Shown here piece after piece: positions 52,201-64,000 of a DNA stretch of 64,000 bases. Source of the stretch: Chrysomallon squamiferum (lineage: Eukaryota; Mollusca; Gastropoda; Neomphalida; Peltospiridae); NCBI GenBank assembly GCA_012295275.1, contig CM022665.1, positions 8,856,976 through 8,920,975 of the forward strand, read 5' to 3'. The notes beneath the pieces were generated by a model. It was given only the letters and a program-made list of their open reading frames with translations, did no database searches and had not been told where the DNA came from. Made by a program: the position numbers and the translations under genes. Positions within the stretch are counted from its first letter, which is position 1. Every line of letters starts with the position of its first letter.

Positions 52201-55200
52201 TCTGCACAGGATCTAAGAGGAGCATTTTACAAGTTTGATGATGACCACAATGGGATTTTAAATAGATCCAACTTCCGCAGGATGTTGGAAGCCTTTATGT
52301 TTGTGATGACAGAAGAAGAATATGAAAAACTGTGTACAAGATTGGGATTTGATAAAAAGAGTTCAATAAGCTACAGGCAGTTCTTGGATCGTTTTGAAGT
52401 GAGAGACAGAGAAGAAGGTCATAAGTGGCTCTATTCTGTTCATACGTAAGCTTTTCTTTCTTTTTCTTTAAACAATTAGTATTTTATTAATATTCTTAAA
52501 AACTAATTTTTTGAATTTTAGAAATATATTTGAAACTTTATGTAAGAAAAGGTAGAGAATTTTGTTCACATGTTTATTTGATATATTCTTTTTGTTTCTG
52601 TAAAAATATCCTAATATATTTTGAAGATTTAATATATTTTTTAAAAATATTTACAGATTTTAGTGGGCTTTTTGTAATTGTCCATATTCAGATATTTAAA
52701 ATTTGTTTTCTAGATACAATGAAACTATACCTGTACAACTTCAAACTGCAGAAGAAGCTCACAGCATGCTGGTAGCAAAGGCATACAAACAGTGGAATGA
52801 TGTAACAAAGGTAGGTTTCACCTATGTTGTTGCTTATCAGTGTGTGTGTATTTTTCTTACTCTATGTAAATTCACTAACTTTTCTAGAATTGAGTATCAC
52901 CATTCTACTAAGCACTGATATCTAAAATATGAATGATAAAAATGTATTTATGCAGCATTATATGCATAAATACATACAATTTCATACATAAACTTGTTTA
53001 ATTTGTGTGAAATTTTATGCGGCATTTTTTTAACAGCTTTATTAATTTCTTTTAAATGAGTTGCTGTTGTTGTTAAATTGAAACACATTTTAAAATGTTA
53101 TTTATAAAAACACTGAGCTTATTATTTTTAATCTGCTGAACTGTTTTTATTTTGCTTGTTTTTTTTTGTTGTTTTTTTTCTTCAATATTGTTAGCACTGT
53201 TGCTGTTTGTTTCAGGCATTTTTAGGCATGCATGGCAAAAGTCAAGGTATTATCACAAAACAAGACCTCAAATTGTTGTTAAAAAGATTTATAATTCCCA
53301 TGACAAATGAGGAATTCAAGAAACTTTGGGCAAGGTAATTGACTGACAGGATCTAATATTGTTGTCTATATTACAAATCACAAACTTGTATTGTAAAGAG
53401 ATGACCAATTTACATTTAGATTAATGGAATTTTGAAAATTAGCTGACCACTTTTTTATTCTTTGATTTATCATTTTCAGTATTTTGTCATCAGAATATTT
53501 CATTTAATTAAACTTATTCAGCAGTATAACATTATCTCAAAACTGACAAAAAATTAATAAATTAATTTTAAATATTGAAAAAAAAAACAATACAACATTA
53601 AAAGACAGGCCTAAATATTATTATTTTTTAAATTATCTTAAATTATAATTTTTCTTAAAACCTTACATTTAGACATTATATGCATATAATTTTATTTTCA
53701 AATCAGCACGTTCTTTTTATTTCCATCAGATACGACAAAGAAAATAAAGGCTACATTTCACATCAAAACTTTCTTCAGAACATTGGTGCCCAAGATTATG
53801 CTCCTGCTGATATAGGAGTTAGTGAAGATATAATTGACAACAGCTGCAAAACTTTAGAGGAGCACACACAAAAACAACGACAAATACATGAAGATATAAC
53901 TCAGAAACAAGCAAATCTGGGGACAGGAATGACAGCAGAATGGATAGAAAAACAGCTTAGGTAAAATTAATTTACCATAAAGAATACCCTAGTTTTAATA
54001 ATATTGGAATCTTCTTTATTTTTAATCATTCTTTATTTTATGGTATTGACAATGTTTTTCATTTGTTTCAGTTTGCAAAACATTGACTGTAAAAATAATT
54101 TTCCAAAACTGATTGTTCTTGTAATATTAAATATAAATTTTTCTGTTTATTTTAGAGAGAAGATTGTTGAAAAGTATGAAGATTTCTACAAGGCATTCCG
54201 GAAGTATGACACAAGAAAACGTGGATACCTGTCAGTGAAAGAGATTCAGAAAGTTCTCTTTGATCTGAACTTTTTTATCAGTGATGAAGAATTCTTTCAT
54301 TTACTGAGCAGGTATTATTATTAGGTTTTTTAAATTATTCTTCAGATATAATTTCTTTAGTGTTATTATTGCTATTATCATTTTTGTTATTATTATGATT
54401 ATTAATATTGATGATAATAAAGATGATGACAATGATTATATTAATGTGGATTGAGAATGTTTTAGTATGCTAATTATATACAGCTGTTGTGAAAAAAAAT
54501 TCTTTTTGCTAGCACTCTGTTTTATTAACTTAATGTTTAACAGAATTACCCCATTTGTTTTGGTATATATCACTGTTTTTCAGCCCATAGTTAAATATAT
54601 TTTATTTGGAAACATCTTTTATTATTCCTCAATACACAAATATATTTTTCATTGATGCACTAAGATTAAATAATTATTACGGTCAGTAATAGAAAAGTTA
54701 TTAATTTTGCAAATTAAATCCTGACTCTGTTATGTATTTTATAAAATAATTAATAACTACAATACTTTCATTAATAATTAATACTGAAAAATAACAGTTA
54801 CTTCACATCAACAAACTTTAAATTACTGGTCTTTCTTGAAATTTTCAGAATTGGTTTGCATACAAAAAAGAGTCAGTTGGATTATGAAATGTTCTTGAAG
54901 GCTTTTGATGATGGCAGACAGTCAAGATTTGGCAAGAGAGAGAAAGAGGTTATAATAGAAACATTCCAAAACTTAAGTCCTGAAGATGCTCAGCTGAAAT
55001 TGCGGGAAAGACTAATAACTCAAACTGATACCATTGGAAGGGTGAATAAGTTATATACTATTATATTTTATTTTATTATAATTCATCTCTAAGCATACAC
55101 ATAAATAATGTTTCATGAAACATAACTTAACTATTTCAAATTTAAAGAAAATATATTTACCAGTTTATTCATCTAAACAGTAGCATTTTAAATTAATATA

Positions 55201-58200
55201 ATACTAATCCATCATGTTTTATTTTGATATTTGTATAGTGTTTGGAAAGAGCATATTTATAATTTATCTTAAATAAAAATATTTTATCCCTTTTATGACA
55301 GTTTTGTAATATAAATTATTATGTGGCATTAATGAATTTAGCTTTTTGTTATTAATGTTTTTGTTATAGTTATTATAATTAAATGTTTTAAAAATCTCTT
55401 ATGTAAACGGTAACATTTCTTGTACTTGTAGGCATTTGCAGCTTTTGACAAAACTCATTGTGGAGCTGTACCTGTGGCTGATTTTCGTAGAATACTTGAT
55501 ATGTTCTGCTTCCAACTCACTGATGCTCAGTGGAAATATTTAAAAGGGAAGCTTCGTATTATGCAAGATGATCAAGTAGATTATGCATTATTCATGGAAC
55601 AGTTTATATCATCTGACATGGAGGTAAGTAATATAAGTTATCAAAATTATTATATAGAGTTAAAATACATTTTCATAGAATCATTTCACCTCTTATAGTT
55701 TCATGCATTGTTTGTTACTATTAATATAATTTTTTTTTTCTGTTTTAAATGAATTTTGAAAGAAAAAAAATTAAAATTGAAAAATCAACATTTTACTGTT
55801 ATAACGTTGATTTTTATATATAATCATTATAATCTATTTTTCTTTAATTAAACATATATGATCACTTTCTCATTTTTTTTTCAAAAAGGATTCCACAAGA
55901 TGGCTGCTTAACAAACCTCAGTTGATGACAATTGACGAAGTACAAGAAAGATTACATGAAGCTATCCAGGCTCATTATCAGAGTCTTATGGCAACATTTT
56001 CAGAAATGGATTATGCTCATATTGGAGTTGTTCCAAAAGATCTCTTCCGTGAGGGTTTAAACAAGCACATCTTCAGATTAACAGATGAGCAGGTAATTCT
56101 TGTAAATGGTAAATACTTGATTGGTAAGTAATGAATGCTTTGACCGGATTAACTGGATGTGTTTATCTTGTGTTCATGCCACATTGATATATATATATAT
56201 CAAGTAAAAAACAACAAAACCAGTTACCAATAAAATCACTATAAAAACCAAGATGAATGGAAACTTTTTATTTTAATTTGGATTACTCAAGAGATAGATT
56301 AGGATTGCCTTATTTTACATCTTTTTCTGTTAGGTGCCTTTTTTGTGGTTTCATTTTAGCAAAGATCTGCATGTTTTAGATGAATTGTAGCCTGTATGCA
56401 GAATCATTTTCTTAGAAAACAATCACTATGTTATTATGTAGGTACACTTTTTCATGCATAAAAGGAGCATAACACTGATGCTTTTAATTAACATCCGAAA
56501 TTTTTTATGAAACAATTTTGGTTATTCTTTTCAGTTTGAAAACCTTTGGTCATCTCTTCCTGTGAATGATTTTGGAAATCTCAACTACCATGAATTCCTT
56601 CAGATATTTTCTAATTCCAACCCTGATGTCATAGATTCTTCTCATGCAGCTAGACCTAATCTTCCTCCAACTCCTCATCTGTCAGGAAGACCACAGACAT
56701 CAGCATCTCAGAGATCAGCTTCCAGGGTAAATATTTAATTATGAAATATTCTCCCATTATTGGGGTTAGATACAATATTTCAGAAAATTAGAATGGAGGT
56801 CTATCATTGTGACATATATAACTTTCAGTGTGAAATATGTAGAAAAAAGAAGGGTATATACTGATACCAAACCTTCTGATTCTGCTTATGGTTATTTCAT
56901 AATTGTGATTCTAACCAAGTTTGAGTGGTCTCTTCAGTTCAAATACAAATAGATTTGTTACTATTTTTAACAGAATTGTTAATATATATATAATAAGCTT
57001 TAAGTTCCCTTTGTCATTATCCACAAATAAAATAACATCTGGTTTATTCTCAGATGGATACATCTCGGCCCCGGACCATGCAGTCCAGAGCTATGTCACG
57101 TGCATCAACACCTCTTGTTAATGCAGACAGTGCTGAAAGAAAACTAAAGAATGTTATTTATCGCAAATGGAAAGATATTCAGTATCAGTGTCGACAGTAC
57201 GACAAGGAAAACACAGGGACTATCACTATTGATGACTTTAGAGGTAACTAATTGTTTTCTTAAGTCTATACTAGCTTTAGTTACAGTTTATAGAAAAAGT
57301 GTTTTTGTATTATTTAAAAATTAAAAATAGATACATCTAATCCAACTTTTAAATTATTGTCTTCTAAATTAATATCCTGAAAATCAGAAAAAAGGTAATG
57401 GACATACTATGATTATTATCATAGATATATTTATTTTCTCTTATGTAGTAATAGATAACATATTAATTTATAGGAAATAATTTATAATAAATAAATGCAA
57501 AGAAAAAAGAGAGTAAAATTTAGTCTTCAAACCTGATAAAAGTGCATTTACTTCTACATCATTAAATATAAAGCAGTTTATTCCTTTAGAAAGGTTCTAA
57601 CCAGACAACAAATTATTTGTTTCTGTTGTTTTAAGCAGCACCATAATTATTCTTGTGTCTAAACTATGAATTTAAAAATTTGTTTTGTTTACTTTTAAGA
57701 TCTAATGGGCAAATATGGAGTATATTTATCTCCAGAAGATTTTGATGATATCATCACAAAGTATGATATTCATGAAAATGGCCGCTTCTGTTATACAGAC
57801 TTCCTTCGTCATTTCATTCTAACAATGAAAGTAAGAGAAACTACTGATGGAGCTCTTCTGCAGAGAAAAAAGCTACAACCTCCAAATGTCATGGTTTGTT
57901 TGAAAATGTTTTTAACTTTTTGTAATTGACTAATCTTCCAGTAATTTAAGCCTGAAAGTTATTATTTAGTTAAAGAACTATTACAAATTAATTTGATCTT
58001 AAAACAAGCTGAGAAATTCTGCTGTCCAGAATTTTGTTACATATTAATAATCTATTATTTTCAAAATCTTCTGTCATCTTTTTAACATTTTAAAAATTAT
58101 GTTTGTGTCAGTTGTATAGATAATATAATACTATTACTACTACTACTCATAATAATAATACCAATAATAATAATCACAGTACAGATTTGTCTCCCCTATA

Positions 58201-58718
58201 TCATTCACTAAACCACATCAAATATTTAACAAACATTCATAAAACATGTTGAAACAAGATATGAAACCCAATTATAAATAAATTTGGGTGATCTCTTTTA
58301 TATCGTTAGATCATTTCACAGAATCATTCAATTCATCTATTTTACTGCCTAACCTTTTGACCATTTGGTCCATCAGTATTTATATATTTGAAAGATGCTA
58401 CAGTTAGGTATATATATATTTTTTTTTTTTTTTCAGTCACAGAGAGGAGATGATTTAAATCTGAGAAATGATGCTAGACTAAGGCTCAAAGAATGTGTCT
58501 CACAGAACTGGAAAGAGATGAGAAGAGAACTGAAGAAACTGGATTCTATGGGAACAGGCTCAGTTTGCTCTTTAGACTTCAGACAAGTTTTACGAAAATT
58601 CAATGCAAATCTCAGCGAGCTGGAGTTCTTTGACCTCATGAATTATTACGATACAAATCTGGATGGGAACATCAACTACAATGAATTTTTAAGATCCTAT
58701 CTGAAGCAGTCTGATTAA
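44007..58718 (+). CDS. EFCAB6: EF-hand calcium-binding domain protein 6
   Basis: Large EF-hand repeat protein; the vertebrate orthologue (DJBP, 1,501 aa) is testis-enriched and reported as an axonemal doublet protein. Twenty-nine coding exons join in frame to 1,527 aa: 44007-44127, 44321-44424, 44917-45036, 45414-45523, 45897-45963, 46206-46342, 46804-46916, 47288-47430, 47825-47973, 48148-48258, 48438-48558, 49022-49192, 49523-49597, 49950-50110, 50547-50714, 50987-51158, 51599-51853, 52210-52445, 52714-52810, 53216-53334, 53730-53960, 54156-54311, 54849-55041, 55432-55623, 55889-56092, 56535-56726, 57054-57243, 57700-57893, 58437-58718. EF-hand pairs repeat throughout. Loops with near-complete ligands include DADQNQSVTKGE (from residue 81), DYNMDGKIQRHE (190), DKNRDGKVTRKE (431) and DTNLDGNINYNE (1506); many others lack ligands and are probably structural. 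A Ser/Arg-rich linker lies near residues 1290-1330. Start chosen at the first in-frame ATG after an acceptor. Confidence 0.93.
49211..49258. repeat. TTA microsatellite just after a splice donor
   Basis: About 16 copies of ATT begin 18 bases after the donor of EFCAB6 exon 12 (49193-49194). Confidence 0.9.
49721..49777 (+). pseudogene. Decayed partial copy of EFCAB6 exon 15 inside intron 13
   Basis: The 57 bases match 50584-50640 within exon 15 at 53 of 57 positions and would encode VSYMEFLTKLNFEIASGDL. The copy lacks the exon's 5' part and its acceptor, and just downstream it runs into unrelated sequence. It sits upstream of exon 14, so it is a displaced duplicate rather than an alternative exon in order. 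Confidence 0.85.
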
Positions 58719-61646
58719 ATACAAGTTTCATTCAAATGACATATTTTATTCACAAATAGAATGTTATTTATCGGTATTTATTTTACCGGAGTGAAAATAC
58801 CTTCTGTGTTATGTCATGTTTAGTTAATTTATTTCAGTTTTATGTTGAGATTAGAAATTTGAAGGTTATCATGCAGTGAAAATTATTATAGTCTTGTGTG
58901 CTGACATTTAAAGTGTGTTTGCAAATTATAATATCAATATGAGATGTAATGCTTGTGCAGTTTATTTCTTCGGTTTATTGTTACTTACGTAGAATCTTTA
59001 AAAACTGTTTGAATTAAAAGAAAATTAGAAATATTACTGTTAGCATTCAACATGCTTTAATGGAAATGACTGGTTTACTAAAATGTCTAATGAGCCACTC
59101 ATTATTTAAAAAAGGTACATGTTTATATTAAACATTTGTATTTTATCAAATAATATGTCAGTATTCAGGTTTGAACTTACATTTTACATTAAGATAATGA
59201 TGTGCATTTATATTTTAAATAGGCTTTATGTTTGTCTTCCTCAAATGTAGAACCCATTTTTGAAAGAGTTATTATTGATACTGTTGTTTTAAATGTTTAA
59301 TTAGCACTAATTGTATACCTAGTTATTAAGAATAACACACAAGATGATTCTTATGTAATAAAAATTTGTTTACGATTTTAAATAAAACTAAAATCTTTAA
59401 AACAAGTTTAACTAAATGGTAGAATACCTGGTAAACAAACGTTATATATAGATCATCCTTTTTATTAACCAACTATTAACAAAAGTATTTTTGATTTAAT
59501 CTGATCTTAAGATGATTTTAAATCACTAGTAATCCATTAATTATATTTAAAGCAAAGAGTTTGTTACTTAATATATTTTATTAAATTACCTGTTACACAC
59601 CCATTTGTAAATGATAAAGTTTTAATATTCTAATATTACATTTTAACAAATTAACAAAGCATATTGTGATATCTACACAACTGCTGGTTTTTTTAGTAGT
59701 ATTTACTTTAAAAAATATTACATGTAGATCATATATGTATTTGTTATTCAGTATTATGCTGTATTATAATTTATAAAATAGAACTATACACAATTATACT
59801 TACACCAGAAATGTTTGCCTTTTAATAGTCTTTCAGTTTTATCATATATTGATATAGATTTTTGGTTTTGCATGCTGCTGAATGTATACACATAAAGACA
59901 TTACATTAAATATCTGCTTTTTACTGTTGTTATTTATTTATTTTTAGCGCAAAGATGAATTGCTTTAGACTTATTAATCTTCATTTGATGTTGGTGAAGT
60001 AATATGAAGAAATGAGTATACTCGAGTGAGAAAATAAAAAAATAAAAATTCATTATGAACGTTTTGATGATTTATGCTTTAAAAACTCCCCCAAAGCAAA
60101 CAACACATACACATTCACATACACAAATCCAAAATGCTTATACAATATTTTTATCAGTTGTTTGTATCTAATTATATCAATTAGTGTTCTATAGATGATA
60201 TAAACAAATAGCCTTAATATATTTATTATACATGAGAATGATATTATTACTATTTTTGGTGGCCAGTTTTTGCTGGTGATAAAAAAAGAAAATTTAATAC
60301 CAAGCATGTTAGAAAGCATGAAGATCAATAAACCCTTCATTTAACAGACCAGGATTCTGAGGAAAATGTCCTATGTTTGAAGCTTGTGCTTAAGGAACAG
60401 TGAGTGCTGTATTTAATTCATGCCATACATGATGTGATGTTCTTTGCTAAGTGTATATAGACTGGAATGAATCACATTCATTGCAGATTTCAGCATGTGA
60501 GCATATTTCATTTGATGCACATTCTGTGGCTGTGAGATTGTTTAGTGAACTTTTTGCAACAAATATTTTTAATAAAGAATACTTTGATTCATCACAATCC
60601 TCACAACCAGCAAGGAAGTGGTACCTCTCACTCCATATCTTACAAGTTCAGACTTGGAAGAACATATTTTTTTATACCACTATCAGTCAGGTCACAGGAC
60701 ATTCCATGAATTAAAAATCCAAATTATTTTAATATTTAAAAATTGTGCAAAATATATTTCATATTAAAGAATTACAGCTTGATCCATTGTTGCAGTGGAC
60801 ATGGTAAGTGGAAGTCCACAGATATTTCCTGTTCTAGCTAGTACTGCCTGTATGGATGTAAAGATGCTAAGCTTCAAATTTAAAAACAGCCTAAGGCATG
60901 TGTTGAGTTGTTAAATATTACAAAACCATGGTTATTAATCCACTGATAATCTCTGGAAGTTTTGAAGCAGTGTGTTAAATATATTACACAATTTCTATAC
61001 AGCCTTAATGCAGCTAATTACAATTAATGTTGATTGGATTAGTTTATTTAATGAAAACAGTATTAATGGAAATTACAAAGGACAGCATTACTTGCCACTG
61101 TAATGTTATGGTTGATATGGGATAACAGTACTTGCTATACTGTTATGTCTTGGTTAATGGGAAATATTTATATAATCTGTCAGTCATAATAATTTAAATG
61201 TGCAATACAGGAAATGTATGATTTCTTTAATTTTGGAAGGTTTAATTAACCAAATCACAACAAATTAATATTAAATTCAGTTTTATTAACCAATAGCTAT
61301 AAAATCAACAATCCCAAATCAACAAAAGATAAAACAATAATACTGACAAAATAAGATCATGTAAAAAAACCACAAAAAAACCCCTCTGAAATGAACATAT
61401 GTGTGTGTGTGTGTCAGTATCTTATTTGGTGAATTATAATTATATAAAAATATTGAAATATCTGTAAATCTAGTAGTTTGTCAATCATTAACCAATAGAG
61501 AAAAAATATATACTTTTCTCTATTAGAAATGTAACTTATTATTATACTTACTTTTATCTAACAATGTGAAACATATTAATTATTAAAAATGAATATGAAA
61601 ATTAAATATTAATATGAAAATTAATAAAAATTTAAAAACCCACAAC

Positions 61647-61647
<1 letters not shown>

Positions 61648-61679
<32 letters not shown>
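61648..61679. repeat. Poly-A run of 32
   Basis: Uninterrupted A32. It could be the tail of an old retrocopy or LINE on the plus strand, but no body was recognised upstream. Confidence 0.9.
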
Positions 61680-61681
<2 letters not shown>

Positions 61682-61866
61682 GAAATATATACAGGCCTAA
61701 ATACTGGTAATCGTTTTTAACTTTTTTATTTATTTTGAATGAAGGAAAAGGTCTAAAGGATGCTCCACCTTGGTAACTGTCTTTTAATTTGCATAACTTT
61801 TACATATTAAAGAACATAAAAACACAATCAATAAGCGGAAGTTATGATATCTTGATAAACGAGTGC

Positions 61867-62070
61867 TCAATAAATAACAATATAATGAATACTGAATATT
61901 AAATACACTCGTAACACTGTAGTAGTAGTAGTACAAAATAGTCTAGTGTAGGGGGGTGCTGACCGTCTGCGGGTACGAAATGGAGACTGAGTATCATATG
62001 GGTAATACGAATGAGATGCTTGAAGCTGAGATGCCGCGCTGCCGTTTCTATCACCAAAGTTCTCAACCAT
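61867..62070 (-). other. Possible start exon of an unidentified minus-strand transcript
   Basis: A minus-strand frame starts MVENFGDRNGSAASQLQASH within CpG-richer DNA, divergent from DYNLT1. A donor-like GTCAGC lies near 61965. I recognise no family and could not find a following exon. It may simply be promoter DNA that happens to be open. Confidence 0.15.
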
Positions 62071-62298
62071 AACTCAATACCGACTGATCGTAACACAGCG
62101 AGGTCATTAAATACATAAGTCGTTAAGTGAGGAGTGTCTATAAATTATTTTGATTGTCACATGAGACCTCTAAACCTTACCGGATATGAGAAACGAGACT
62201 GTTCCGAGAAAACGCGAGTTCGGTAGTCAAGACGAGAATCTGTTAGTTGTCAACACGATTAAATACGTTTGTTTCACTCACTTTTATCATTTACAGTG

Positions 62299-63844
62299 AT
62301 GGAGGACTTACAGTCAACAGAAGAGGTAAGCATAATAAAACAAAAAAAGACCACTTACGTTATGAATTGTCTGTAAATGTCTTGGCGAAAACTCCTTGAT
62401 GATGACCTATTCAGTTGAAATAAGTATGCATCGTTTTTTTTTTCTAACACTATTCGACTGACTTCATGGTTAAAGTAACGGTCAGAGTGAGTCTTTGTCA
62501 AGAATGTAGTATAAAATTGATTTGGAAAAGAAATGTTTTCAGAATTTAAACGTTTATTTTCATATTTTTTTAGAATAGCTATATTAACAGATTTGAAACT
62601 GAAGAAAAAAATCATATAAAATGTATTCCTTTTATCATTTATTACAACACAAGTTTTAGGGTAGACGAAAAAAAAAAAAAAAATGTTCTTGTTACATATA
62701 AAGAGTGATAGACATAAAATGAAAATTGGCAGAGTAATACTGGCATATTTCACTGAATGTAAGATCATAAGATGTATATTTTAAATGTTCCTGATTATAT
62801 CATGTTCATTAACTGTTTGAGTGTTTCAATACGGATTTCAGATCGATGGTTATTTTAAAAACAATATTTTTCTTTTTCAGACATCATTTGTCATTGATGA
62901 AGTTACAAATATTATTAAAGAGGTTGGTGAATTTTGATAATAAATTACATATTGATATATTTTTAAACATCCTGTCACCTTGTGAGATTAATACTTATAT
63001 CAAGTATATTTTATTTTATATCTATAAATTATAAAATTATGATATATGCAAATTGAAAAATTGCAAAATGTTTTGGCTATCATAAAATACTTTGGTTTCA
63101 GTCAAACAAATGCAGAAAATAATAATTAGTATGCACACTTGTACTGAATCAACTGTATTAACATATTACATATCTTTTTCAGGCTATTGAGGGAGCAATT
63201 GGAGGCAATGCATACCAGCACAACAAAGTAAATCCATGGACTTCAAATGTTGTGGAGCAGTGTTTAAACCAGCTAACAAAATTAGGAAAACCTTTTAAAT
63301 ATATTGGTAAGAGGTGGAACGTTTGTTTTTAAAACCATTATGAATTTTACAGATAAAAATATCAGATTTTAAAAAATCCTTGGTGTTTTCCCTAAGGTAT
63401 TAATGTATCTAAAATGTGTTGCTACTGTCTTCTCAAAATCTTTCATTTTGTTGCATCATTTAACTTACAATGTTGAATGATGAATATTTAGATTTGATTT
63501 TCTCTCTATGTATGGAATTACTGCTTGAAATATTTCTGTTAAATGTTTTTTCTAGTGACATGTGTCATCATGCAGAAAAATGGTGCTGGTCTCCACACAG
63601 CTAGTTCTTGTTACTGGGATAATACAACTGATGGTGAGTTACCATTATTTTTATTACAGAAGTACAGTAAGTAAATATATACAAAATGTTCATTAATGAA
63701 TATCAGATTTCTCCTTGTATTACTTAGTATGTTTTACTATAATTATTACAGCTTGTATTTTTCACATTTTCAGGAAGCTGCACTGTCAGGTGGGAAAACA
63801 AAACCATGTTCTGCATTGTGAGTGTCTTTGGACTTGCAATATAA
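62299..63844 (+). CDS. DYNLT1: Dynein light chain Tctex-type 1
   Basis: Light chain of cytoplasmic dynein that binds intermediate-chain peptides and cargo as a homodimer; Tctex-type chains also serve in axonemal dyneins. Five exons (62299-62325, 62881-62922, 63183-63306, 63556-63633, 63774-63844) join in frame to 113 aa, exactly the human length. The sequence is nearly identical to DYNLT1 in the stretches [53 protein letters not shown] and [13 protein letters not shown]. The start MEDLQSTEE matches the usual N-terminus, with a first coding exon of nine codons. DYNLT3 is a less likely alternative. The 3' UTR runs beyond the window's last base or ends close to it. Confidence 0.97.
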
Positions 63845-64000
63845 AGAACAAATTATAATAATACTTTCACAGTCTGATCTATCCTGAACATTTCCTGACA
63901 ACAAAAAGCCATCAATTGATGGGAAGAATGAATTAAGAGGCAGTATTTATATCTGAAGAATGGATTTTTGTACCATTGAATTTTATCAACAGTTTAACTA

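Larger units (their letters stand above)
58719..62298. other. Spacer between EFCAB6 and DYNLT1
   Basis: Contains the EFCAB6 3' UTR (extent unknown) and the DYNLT1 promoter. The 61930-62290 stretch is markedly more GC- and CpG-rich than the rest, as expected of promoter DNA upstream of the DYNLT1 ATG. It includes GTCACATGAG (an E-box) near 62157. No other gene could be supported. Confidence 0.5.

Noticed and set aside
60451-60714. 87-codon plus-strand frame between EFCAB6 and DYNLT1
   Set aside because: Composition is not extreme, but no domain, no neighbours that splice to it, and no convincing start context; cannot be supported as a gene.
62355-62768. 137-codon minus-strand frame in DYNLT1 intron 1
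   Set aside because: Lies wholly in an intron, is rich in Phe/Lys runs from homopolymers, and matches no family I know.

Overview
The window is AT-rich eukaryotic nuclear DNA packed with intron-split genes. The genes are clearly animal. An estrogen-receptor-type nuclear receptor outside the vertebrates, introns mostly of 0.3-2 kb, and abundant simple repeats point to a lophotrochozoan, most likely a mollusc; this is inference from gene content. No rRNA, tRNA or CRISPR was seen. I built each gene model by joining exons by hand at splice sites, requiring that the joined coding sequence stays in frame and aligns with the family.

Layout: (1) 117-3764 +, the last four exons of an estrogen receptor (ligand-binding domain). 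(2) 3765-12525, a gene-poor stretch with three decayed tandem-repeat fields. (3) 12526-21996 -, a complete 15-exon polypeptide GalNAc-transferase-like gene (537 aa) whose metal-binding and catalytic motifs are altered, so probably a pseudoenzyme. (4) 22625-28121 +, a complete sialate O-acetylesterase (584 aa), head-to-head with the former across a 628-bp spacer holding a three-copy repeat. (5) 30028-31391 -, mitochondrial ribosomal protein S6 (143 aa). (6) 31634-33196, a decayed hAT transposon with target-site duplications, sitting between the starts of MRPS6 and the next gene. (7) 33586-39677 +, ATP synthase OSCP subunit (210 aa). (8) 39678-44006, a spacer with a broken RTE-type retrotransposon and the likely EFCAB6 promoter. 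(9) 44007-58718 +, a 29-coding-exon EF-hand repeat protein, EFCAB6 (1,527 aa). (10) 62299-63844 +, a Tctex-type dynein light chain, DYNLT1 (113 aa).

The genes are not a pathway. Functional links are partial: the GalNAc-transferase-like protein and sialate esterase both concern glycans, MRPS6 and OSCP are both nuclear-encoded mitochondrial proteins in divergent orientation, and EFCAB6 and DYNLT1 are both microtubule/axoneme related. The points most worth following are the predicted GALNT pseudoenzyme, the Cys at the Tyr537 position of the estrogen receptor, the MRPS6-OSCP divergent pair split by a transposon, two GC-AG introns, a tandem duplication over a splice donor in SIAE, and a decayed exon copy in EFCAB6.
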